In this document: positions 63,001 to 64,000 of the stretch, piece by piece | How the letters are laid out: the number at the start of each line of letters is the position of its first letter | Position numbering within the stretch: position 1 is the stretch's first letter | Source of the DNA: Mugil cephalus | Taxonomy: Eukaryota > Chordata > Actinopteri > Mugiliformes > Mugilidae | Assembly: GCF_022458985.1 (NCBI RefSeq) | Contig: NC_061772.1 | Span: forward strand, 31,771,506 to 31,835,505 | Length of the DNA stretch: 64,000 nucleotides | Direction of reading: 5' to 3' | The notes under the pieces: generated by a model | Told to the model about the DNA's origin: nothing | Seen by the model: only the letters and a program-made list of their open reading frames with translations | The model's database searches: none | Program-made: the position numbers and the translations under genes

Positions 63001-63973
63001 CAGTCCCAGTGCTTGTTTGTTTGTTTGATTGTTTGTTGTGAACCCCCCACAGGAAGTTGCTTCAGCTGCATCAAAGAAAAAATATCGCAAGTGCTCCTTA
63101 AGATTTTAGACGGCACATTTGAACTGATGAGAATTTTTCTCTGTTGGTCAGAATGCTGATGAATTTAGCGTAATCTAAATATTAGCTGCACCTGGACACA
63201 GTAAACAGGATTAAATGCTGCATGGGAATGTAAAGGTGGAGACGTCAGTCAATTCATGTTCATATAGAATATTATAGGAGCTTCCATGGGCTAGCATGGG
63301 AGAAACAGAGTCACAGTCGTCCATGTTCAGGAACACATTCACATATTGTTTTTATATTTGGCTCAAAGATGAACTGTATTTCATTACGGTTCAGAGATGG
63401 TAGTGTAAGTTGACTGGTGGCTAGTCCAGAATCTTTGGATAAAAACTTTATGACAGAACAGTTACAACAACATGAAACATTTACATTTAACATTGAGTTC
63501 ATTCAGCTTCAAACACGTCCTTCGTTAAATCTGTCGCTGCCATGACAACCTGCTTCTGTTCCTGAACATCCAACCATCCAATCCTCCTCCTGTGATTGGA
63601 GGATCATCTGTCATGTGACACAGCAGTCAGTCTCTGATAACCTGTTGAACGTTGCTGTTTCATGCTGTCACTGTAGAGGTCACCAAAGGTGAGATTTGGC
63701 CCCAGAAGCTTGAGTCTTTTAGAAAAGAACCGGCTCCAGGTTTTATCTCCTTTTAGTCCAGACGAGTCTAGAGCTGATCAGTGGTCAGAGACTTGGTGTT
63801 AATTGGATCAGGTGTTAGGGAGGAAGGTTTCTGACAGATCCTGTGTGTTTAATGGCAGAGCGGCCGAGTCCACGGAGGAAGTGACCAAACTTCGTCCAGT
63901 GCGTCTGATCCGGGAGGACGGGATCATCCGACCATATGACCGGACCGAGTCACAGGGCTTCGACCTTTTCCAG
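14139..63973 (+). CDS. vps13c: VPS13C, bridge-like lipid transfer protein (82 exons, 3' end outside window)
   Basis: Eighty-two coding exons join into 10,797 nt (3,599 codons) with every junction in phase and all introns GT-AG; exon coordinates are given in the block entries below. VPS13C is a rod-shaped peripheral protein that channels phospholipids between ER and late endosome/lysosome or lipid droplets. Order seen: chorein N-terminal domain, long repeating beta-groove region with an internal tandem duplication, VAB adaptor-binding domain with six repeats, and ATG2-C-like amphipathic region. The PH-like domain lies beyond the window. Assignment to VPS13C rather than VPS13A rests on the N-terminus ([18 protein letters not shown], then [10 protein letters not shown]) and the presence of the duplicated exon block. 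Human VPS13C is about 3,750 residues, so roughly 130 residues are missing here. The gene is compact, about 50 kb. Confidence 0.97.
14698..15154. repeat. (CA)n and (TCC)n microsatellites in vps13c intron 1
   Basis: Pure (CA)n occurs at about 14695-14741 and 15109-15154, with (TCC)n at about 14826-14856 between them. Apparent Cys-Val-rich open frames here are translations of these repeats. Confidence 0.95.
15480..16894. other. vps13c introns 3 and 4
   Basis: Apart from exon 4 (15953-16048) no gene is seen. A pyrimidine-rich (CTT/TCC)n tract at about 16728-16830 lies 65 nt before the exon 5 acceptor; its open frames are low-complexity Ser/Lys artefacts. Confidence 0.6.
17226..18545 (+). repeat. 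1.3 kb minisatellite starting exactly at the exon 6 splice donor
   Basis: Units of the type 'ggtaacacacactgcaacaca' (about 20-24 nt, plus longer composite units with 'cctacacattataacacac') run without break from the GT of intron 6. The donor GTAACA is itself part of the first unit, so dozens of donor-like GGTAAC copies follow. The frame of exon 6 stays open into the array to about 17527. Long Cys-rich frames on the - strand are repeat translations. Confidence 0.95.
18546..19430. other. Remainder of vps13c intron 6, possible old repeat
   Basis: From about 18545 to 19210 the sequence is non-tandem and looks like a decayed transposable-element coding region on neither strand that I can identify. 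A few array-like units reappear at 19228-19285. Confidence 0.35.
19503..20242. other. vps13c intron 7
   Basis: No gene or clear element is seen. It contains a short (GCATTA)n-like run at about 19866-19887 and a few copies of 'ggtgtgtccatgtccg' near 20150-20205. Confidence 0.4.
21056..21325 (+). repeat. Minisatellite in vps13c intron 12
   Basis: About thirteen copies of a 19-20 nt unit ('ggactaaactacagtaaca' type), with a higher-order repeat containing 'ccggaatagtaaccgg', start about 45 nt after the exon 12 donor. Confidence 0.9.
21560..22165. mobile_element. LINE 3'-tail fragment plus (AATAG)n and a retroposon tail
   Basis: The tail 'ttattggcgctaaataaataaa' at 21910-21930 matches the terminus near 28450-28470. 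It is followed by (AATAG)n at about 22048-22105 and a 'ctttattgtcataatacagtgtacaatgag' retroposon end. All lie in vps13c intron 12, with no coding capacity. Confidence 0.6.
22352..29949 (+). CDS. vps13c: vps13c exons 13-27: groove region to the linker where FFAT is expected (residues 297-912)
   Basis: Exons: 22352-22479, 22562-22668, 23265-23439, 24626-24688, 24766-24898, 24973-25073, 25220-25362, 25496-25688, 25794-25908, 26744-26880, 26960-27092, 28837-28954, 29263-29395, 29703-29775, 29855-29949. The conserved block WWRYGIN..HIRR..MWSWSSI..HR is in exons 14-15. A basic Gly/Lys linker (exon 17) precedes the conserved [29 protein letters not shown] is in exon 20. [25 protein letters not shown] spans exons 24-25. 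Exons 26-27 encode a Ser/Asp/Glu-rich linker (residues about 857-900) without any aromatic residue, so no FFAT core is visible there. Exon 27 is followed at once by a 27-nt tandem array. Confidence 0.95.
22680..23215 (+). repeat. Minisatellite in vps13c intron 14
   Basis: A T/G-rich array of 10-20 nt units ('gggtctagtttgttctggttt' type) starts about 11 nt after the donor and fills the intron to within about 50 nt of exon 15. Confidence 0.9.
23660..24230 (-). mobile_element. Decayed DNA transposon with BED-type zinc finger
   Basis: On the - strand, 23895-23665 encodes a fragment with the finger pattern C-x2-C, then F-S-I-D-H-G-G, then H-x4-5-H ([15 protein letters not shown]...). This is typical of the N-terminal DNA-binding finger of hAT-superfamily transposases and related proteins. 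The left terminus 'ggttgcaaactccctgaaaaataaataaggg' resembles an element end. A second - strand frame to 24216 may be part of it. It lies antisense in vps13c intron 15. Confidence 0.5.
26033..26074 (+). other. vps13c: Candidate 42-nt cassette exon in vps13c intron 21
   Basis: An acceptor (ttccatgtgtag) and a donor (GGAG|GTAAAC) enclose 42 nt that preserve phase between exons 21 and 22 and are open (14 codons). I do not recognise the encoded residues in other VPS13C proteins, so this may be chance. Confidence 0.2.
26140..26660 (+). mobile_element. Decayed L2-type LINE 3' region
   Basis: The + strand encodes remnants of the region after the reverse transcriptase of fish L2-like elements ([19 protein letters not shown], then [15 protein letters not shown] and [21 protein letters not shown]). 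The order and frames are damaged. It ends near 'aaatgtgctttagaaataaactt', in vps13c intron 21. Confidence 0.7.
27093..28836. other. vps13c intron 23
   Basis: Contains two copies of a 'ggtgcgttcaggtgttgtag' motif near 27243-27340 that recur near 30268-30300 and 32035-32085. Further right is an L2-like tail (separate entry) and a tandem 'gggctgtaatctgattacagttaaat' ahead of exon 24. No gene is seen. Confidence 0.5.
28150..28495 (+). mobile_element. L2/Maui-like LINE 3' tail
   Basis: This is a classic fish LINE terminus with 'caggtttcttcctgttaaaggg', 'agtttttccctcaggctgctct' and the end 'ttattggcgctatataaataaaactgaattgaa'. A reversed partial copy is at 6817-6960. Confidence 0.75.
28963..29245 (+). 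repeat. Minisatellite in vps13c intron 24
   Basis: About twenty-five copies of a 10-12 nt unit ('ctcacctgttgt' type) begin about 8 nt after the exon 24 donor. Confidence 0.9.
29427..29645 (+). repeat. Minisatellite in vps13c intron 25
   Basis: Imperfect copies of 'gacacatagagacaggacac' (about 18-22 nt) start about 30 nt after the exon 25 donor. Confidence 0.85.
29950..30240 (+). repeat. 27-nt tandem array starting exactly at the exon 27 splice donor
   Basis: Ten complete 27-nt units (29950-30219) and a partial eleventh follow the last base of exon 27. Each unit starts GTGCGT or GTGCAT, the same as the genuine donor, and contains a second donor-like CAGGTACC or variant. Because 27 is a multiple of three and the exon ends on a codon boundary, the frame remains open through the array to about 30258, encoding a nine-residue repeat of the RSGTSEALV type. 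Confidence 0.95.
30300..32010 (+). mobile_element. Old, internally deleted DIRS-type retroelement
   Basis: The + strand contains broken pieces that match the younger DIRS copy at 41651-47746. A segment before the reverse transcriptase ([15 protein letters not shown] near 30707-30760), the palm motif [13 protein letters not shown] near 30980-31020, and a recombinase piece ([12 protein letters not shown] near 31400-31450) are in the expected order with stops and deletions between. The right end (31740-32010) has the 'cacctctggcggtcagta' and 'gatgaaatagaac' terminal sequence seen in the young copy. It lies in sense orientation in vps13c intron 27. Confidence 0.85.
32084..37966 (+). CDS. vps13c: vps13c exons 28-37: first copy of the duplicated block (residues 913-1374)
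   Basis: Exons: 32084-32237, 32570-32643, 32956-33015, 33117-33264, 33355-33471, 34000-34103, 34207-34374, 35563-35867, 37605-37752, 37858-37966. Lengths are 154-74-60-148-117-104-168-305-148-109, almost the same series as exons 39-48. Recognisable motifs include [25 protein letters not shown], a DIRVQG/DASV segment, [16 protein letters not shown] and the long exon 35 with [14 protein letters not shown] and [14 protein letters not shown]. These are beta-groove repeats that line the lipid channel. An internal duplication is known in VPS13C but not VPS13A. Confidence 0.95.
33733..33830 (+). repeat. Short minisatellite in vps13c intron 32
   Basis: Five copies of 'gagaccaggaaccagatat' (18-19 nt) lie mid-intron, an exception to the donor-proximal placement of the other arrays. 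Confidence 0.9.
34405..34592 (+). repeat. Minisatellite in vps13c intron 34
   Basis: Units of 10-12 nt ('gaacatgtaga', 'gaacactgggg') begin about 30 nt after the exon 34 donor. Confidence 0.9.
34988..35023 (+). other. vps13c: Candidate 36-nt cassette exon in vps13c intron 34
   Basis: A strong pyrimidine-rich acceptor (gtcttctgtccttccag) and a donor (GATGAG|GTACAG) enclose 36 nt, twelve open codons ([12 protein letters not shown]). Exon 34 ends and exon 35 starts on codon boundaries, so inclusion would keep the frame. It would insert between MSLL and the FQTAKEAL helix. I do not know it from other species. Confidence 0.3.
35306..35366. repeat. (CCCA)n/(CA)n microsatellite in vps13c intron 34
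   Basis: A run of cccaccca followed by (CA)n. Confidence 0.9.
36008..37500 (-). mobile_element. Broken L2-type LINE in vps13c intron 35
   Basis: The - strand (37458 down to 36041) encodes, in three overlapping frames, a fish L2/CR1-like reverse transcriptase. Motifs are [33 protein letters not shown] with the first catalytic Asp, [16 protein letters not shown], and the YADD box in [12 protein letters not shown]. These are followed by the thumb region ([25 protein letters not shown]). Frameshifts near 37190 and 36590, and loss of sequence after DHITPV, show a dead, truncated copy. It is antisense to vps13c. Confidence 0.92.
38077..48163 (+). CDS. vps13c: vps13c exons 38-48: second copy of the duplicated block (residues 1375-1891)
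   Basis: Exons: 38077-38192, 38287-38443, 38518-38597, 38676-38735, 39058-39211, 39287-39406, 39487-39590, 40571-40738, 40934-41238, 41435-41582, 48025-48163. Exons 39-48 measure 157-80-60-154-120-104-168-305-148-139, parallel to exons 28-37. The protein pairs are clear: [41 protein letters not shown] and the 305-nt exon 46, which is very close to exon 35 in DNA as well as protein. The 6.1 kb DIRS element sits in the intron between exons 47 and 48, antisense. Confidence 0.95.
38757..38915 (+). repeat. Minisatellite in vps13c intron 41
   Basis: About six copies of a 25-27 nt unit ('tgtttgttcctcaggtgtttg' plus 'ttgtccag') begin about 20 nt after the exon 41 donor. Each unit ends in a splice-acceptor-like TTGTCCAG. 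Confidence 0.9.
39728..40095 (+). mobile_element. hAT-like non-autonomous element, most complete copy
   Basis: It runs from 'catgggggtcaaacacatttta' to 'ccatgggccagattagaccctct' in vps13c intron 44. The left end matches 4365-4440 and the right end 8120-8142. About 370 nt with no coding capacity. Confidence 0.7.
41692..41832 (+). repeat. DIRS inverted terminal repeat (recombinase-gene side)
   Basis: From 'ccgccagaggcggtgcttca' to 'gaggatcggttcc', the inverted match of 47588-47728. I count two mismatches over about 140 nt. The extra outer end 41651-41691 is represented, complemented, in the internal complementary region. Confidence 0.9.
41881..41976 (+). repeat. DIRS internal complementary region
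   Basis: Bases 41881-41930 are the reverse complement of 41651-41700 (one mismatch seen). The adjoining 41931-41976 is the reverse complement of 47701-47746 (one mismatch seen). The two outer ends of the element are therefore complemented side by side, as needed for templated joining of the ends in the DIRS replication model. Confidence 0.9.
42022..43157 (-). pseudogene. DIRS tyrosine recombinase (frameshifted)
   Basis: A good start context is at 43157 on the - strand, overlapping the end of the reverse-transcriptase gene. The N-terminal core-binding domain ([15 protein letters not shown], then [24 protein letters not shown]) is in one frame down to a stop at 42689-42687. The catalytic domain is in another frame, open from 42783 to 42022. 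It has the first Arg in ASAKRVGEL, the His-x-x-Arg box HSTR, Trp in AASWAS, and the nucleophile Tyr in FSRFYRV. One base appears to be lost in the overlap near 42700, so this copy should not make the enzyme unless the shift is programmed. Confidence 0.88.
43040..45145 (-). CDS. DIRS reverse transcriptase / RNase H
   Basis: A 701-codon open frame. The reverse transcriptase occupies about residues 150-330: [14 protein letters not shown], the first catalytic Asp in [13 protein letters not shown] (about 207), [13 protein letters not shown], and YLDD at 271-274. RNase H spans about 436-551 with TDAS, ELWAV and SDN carrying the acidic residues. The last 150 residues are of unknown role. It would copy the element's RNA into DNA. 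The true start is uncertain, since the beginning overlaps the basic C-terminus of the gag-like gene in another frame. Intact in this copy. Confidence 0.9.
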   Translation of the reverse strand: MPPSAGLIHRLIPVAIAGLGAHLHSLPTSRHGVFGPLSSCPLGNLRPLVLPIVPPEPLEAGGPGAEAQGPVVGCFSQQQLSYWAASTRDPWVLSTLTHGYKLEFRRRPPAYGRVKMTIIREPAKAQALSQELSVLLDKGAIEPVDPLLQPGGFYSTYFLVTKKDGGLRAILNLRGLNRFLKVLRFHMLSNAEVLRTVAREEWFTSIDLKDAYFHVPIAPNHRQFLRFAFHGRHYQFRVLPFGLSLSPRVFTRCMMAALSPLQSQGMKVLPYLDDWLICAPSQSQVALDTTHLLSHVARLGLKVNFTKSCLVPSQSTLFLGMTLDSVTMKACPSPQRVDDILRLLLLFQEGRWLRYVEFLRLLGKLTAAANVVPLGLLSLRPLQRWLHSFHFDVRWHRHRRLRVSRCCLLALAPWRERSFLLQGMPLGSIASRREAITTDASLSGWGAVWQNRTAQGLWSARDRSVHINVLELWAVHRALLFFLPFLRGRHVLIRSDNVSTVSHINHQGGTRSAQLLQASRDLLLWAAPRLASLRAMYLPGEKNQAADFLSRYKPPPGEWRLHPEVVLKIWEVFGKAEVDLFATEESTHCPLWFSLTEESSPLGQDALAHDWPDSLLYAFPPISLIFPTLQRVLQQGHRLLLVAPFWPGRTWFPLLSRLCRSSPWRLPDRKDLLSQLQGQIWHPDPPRLQLWVWPLQGPTPY
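44949..46498 (-). pseudogene. DIRS gag-like ORF (frameshifted)
   Basis: The likely start is the ATG at 46498 ([15 protein letters not shown]), which opens a zinc-binding pattern CSAC...HDLCPSC; an upstream in-frame ATG at 46618 adds a non-conserved leader. The main frame runs to a stop at 45247-45245. Just before that stop, another frame continues smoothly as an Arg/Pro/Ser/Gln-rich basic tail down to about 44949, so a one-base shift near 45270 probably split the gene. Gag-like proteins of DIRS elements bind the element RNA and assemble particles. Function is inferred from position and composition. Confidence 0.7.
46600..47325 (-). repeat. DIRS leader with degenerate tandem repeats
   Basis: Between the gag-like start and the right terminal repeat are six or seven imperfect units of roughly 70-180 nt. 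Each carries 'gggagagggagcgaggc' followed by 'cactgccttcacca' (+ strand). Two of the longer units also share 'gttgcaccgatagtca' and 'ggcaagcacacgcaatgcc'. Repeated leader units of this kind may be promoter monomers; that is inference. Confidence 0.8.
47588..47728 (+). repeat. DIRS inverted terminal repeat (gag side)
   Basis: Inverted partner of 41692-41832, from 'ggaaccgatcctctgatgtc' to 'cgcctctggcgg', followed by the outer extension to 47746 that is complemented in the internal complementary region. Confidence 0.9.
48358..51297 (+). CDS. vps13c: vps13c exons 49-57: groove region before the VAB domain (residues 1892-2383)
   Basis: Exons: 48358-48479, 48654-48820, 48905-49158, 49650-49876, 50006-50098, 50344-50577, 50660-50791, 50974-51063, 51142-51297. 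Conserved VPS13 features include [20 protein letters not shown] (exon 51), [25 protein letters not shown] (exon 52), [16 protein letters not shown] and [16 protein letters not shown] (exon 54), [17 protein letters not shown] (exon 55) and [11 protein letters not shown] (exon 56). The alternating amphipathic strands build the rod-shaped lipid groove. Confidence 0.96.
49195..49345 (-). mobile_element. Retroposon 3' end with (GATGA)n/(GATAC)n tail, reversed
   Basis: (GATGA)n then (GATAC)n followed by 'ttttattgatccccattggggaaatt', a widespread fish LINE/SINE terminus in reverse orientation. The upstream element may extend to about 49480. It lies in vps13c intron 51. A forward tail of the same type is at 51328-51390. 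Confidence 0.65.
50796..50850 (+). repeat. Short (GGTCCA)n tract at the exon 55 donor
   Basis: Repeats of 'ggtcca' and 'ggacca' directly follow GTGAGT of intron 55. Confidence 0.9.
51328..51390 (+). mobile_element. Retroposon 3' tail (Rex/LINE type)
   Basis: 'gggatttcccctgggatcaataaag' followed by 'taattctgattctgattctg', a common 3' terminus with short tandem tail, in vps13c intron 57. Confidence 0.6.
51690..51955 (-). mobile_element. RTE-like LINE/SINE fragment
   Basis: Contains the widespread fish repeat features 'aagcactttttacagaaccca', 'aaagtgtcttgcccaaggacact' and 'cgctctaccacctgagccaccg'. Non-coding here, in vps13c intron 57. The family name is tentative. Confidence 0.6.
52118..55263 (+). 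CDS. vps13c: vps13c exons 58-66: VAB (adaptor-binding) domain (residues 2384-2972)
   Basis: Exons: 52118-52382, 52459-52619, 52775-52896, 53093-53402, 53478-53867, 53973-54077, 54162-54317, 54483-54608, 55130-55263. The VAB domain of VPS13 proteins consists of six beta-rich repeats, each with an invariant Asn, and recruits adaptors. All six Asn-bearing motifs can be read: [67 protein letters not shown] and [13 protein letters not shown]. The downstream conserved [19 protein letters not shown] is in exon 65. No repeat is missing. Confidence 0.96.
54625..54915 (+). repeat. Minisatellite in vps13c intron 65
   Basis: About twenty-four copies of a 12-nt unit ('ccatgacctggt', 'ctattaccctgg' variants) begin about 16 nt after the exon 65 donor. 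Open frames on both strands (His-Asp-Leu-Ala/Val repeats and their opposites) are repeat translations. Confidence 0.92.
54925..55080. mobile_element. Foldback MITE-like element
   Basis: Ends are inverted ('cagtcatccaggtcatgg' and 'tttctggatgacctgg'). The centre is a hairpin 'ctcatccgagtagt' ... (TAG)n ... 'actcggatgag'. The same family begins the nested insertion at 6355, and a solo end sits at about 60137-60163. Confidence 0.75.
55675..59594 (+). CDS. vps13c: vps13c exons 67-76: region between VAB and ATG2-C-like domain (residues 2973-3386)
   Basis: Exons: 55675-55801, 56364-56599, 56672-56816, 56926-57066, 57170-57251, 57340-57409, 58868-58979, 59062-59175, 59290-59420, 59513-59594. Conserved stretches: [19 protein letters not shown] (exon 68), [19 protein letters not shown] (exon 69), [12 protein letters not shown] (exon 70), [16 protein letters not shown] (exon 71), [16 protein letters not shown] (exon 72), [15 protein letters not shown] (exon 73), [32 protein letters not shown] (exons 75-76). 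The last groove strands lead to the membrane-binding C-terminal region. Confidence 0.96.
57410..58867. other. vps13c intron 72
   Basis: No gene, tandem array or recognisable element is seen in this 1.46 kb intron. Confidence 0.5.
59816..63973 (+). CDS. vps13c: vps13c exons 77-82: ATG2-C-like amphipathic region and start of C-terminal part (residues 3387-3599)
   Basis: Exons: 59816-59929, 60009-60084, 60220-60383, 60919-60964, 62036-62159, 63859-63973. Exon 77 begins [25 protein letters not shown]; exons 78-79 carry the Gly-rich [35 protein letters not shown]; exons 80-81 carry [32 protein letters not shown]. This is the most conserved stretch of VPS13 and ATG2 proteins, made of amphipathic helices that bind lysosome or lipid-droplet membranes. 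Exon 82 ends at GFDLFQ with a GT donor at 63974, just before the PH-like domain. The remaining exons lie outside the window. Confidence 0.96.
60965..62035. other. vps13c intron 80
   Basis: A retroposon-like piece 'gataagatcggttaattgtcacatgcacag' occurs near 61135-61165. Otherwise nothing recognisable; no supported gene. Confidence 0.4.
62160..63858. other. vps13c intron 81
   Basis: This 1.7 kb intron shows no gene, array or element that I recognise. Confidence 0.5.
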
Positions 63974-64000
63974 GTTTGATCATGTGAATCTTTGACTTTC

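Noticed and set aside
1..64000. tRNA or rRNA genes
   Set aside because: No internal promoter boxes with a matching cloverleaf were found by eye; a dedicated scan would be needed to exclude degenerate SINE-like copies.

Overview
This window looks like genomic DNA from a ray-finned (teleost, probably percomorph-type) fish. The genes are split by short GT-AG introns. The proteins read as vertebrate orthologues. Introns and spacers are full of typical fish repeats: DIRS-type retroelements, L2/Rex-like LINE pieces, hAT-like non-autonomous elements, (CA)n and many minisatellites. I assign no species.

Three protein-coding genes are present. (1) A complete chymotrypsinogen B gene lies on the + strand, seven coding exons between 1762 and 4050, encoding 263 residues. 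It has a TATA box, the catalytic triad and Ser at the specificity-pocket position. (2) A complete agouti-related-peptide-family gene lies on the - strand, three coding exons between 10464 and 8844, encoding 144 residues with a ten-cysteine C-terminal knot; it is most likely teleost agrp2 (also called asip2b). It also has a likely non-coding first exon with a TATA-like box near 10841. (3) VPS13C, the large lipid-transfer bridge protein, fills 14139 to the right edge on the + strand. I could place 82 consecutive coding exons (10,797 nt, exactly 3,599 codons, every junction in phase). The gene runs off the window just before its C-terminal PH-like domain.

Layout: 1-575 is one copy of a segment repeated at 8203-8690. 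ctrb is at 1.76-4.05 kb. 4.1-8.7 kb is AT-rich spacer with nested LINE and DNA-transposon fragments. agrp2 is at 8.65-10.85 kb with a large foldback in its intron. 10.9-14.06 kb is spacer with hAT-like elements and one candidate orphan promoter. VPS13C occupies 14.1-64 kb. Its introns carry a nearly intact, young DIRS retroelement (41651-47746) with inverted terminal repeats and the diagnostic internal complementary region, an older decayed DIRS copy (30.3-32.0 kb), a broken L2-type LINE (36.0-37.5 kb), a decayed BED-finger transposon (23.7-24.2 kb) and many short retroposon tails.

The three genes have unrelated jobs: pancreatic digestion, melanocortin signalling and inter-organelle lipid transport. 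Nothing suggests an operon-like functional unit. The observations most worth a second look are: (a) tandem arrays that start at or just after the 5' splice site in about eleven introns, two of which begin exactly at the donor and stay open in the upstream exon's frame; (b) two VPS13C exons of an ancient internal duplication that resemble each other more than expected, suggesting gene conversion; (c) absence of a recognisable FFAT motif where mammalian VPS13C has one; (d) the textbook DIRS architecture with about 98-99% identical terminal repeats; and (e) possible in-frame cassette exons. Comparisons with human proteins rest on recalled sequences and were not computed.
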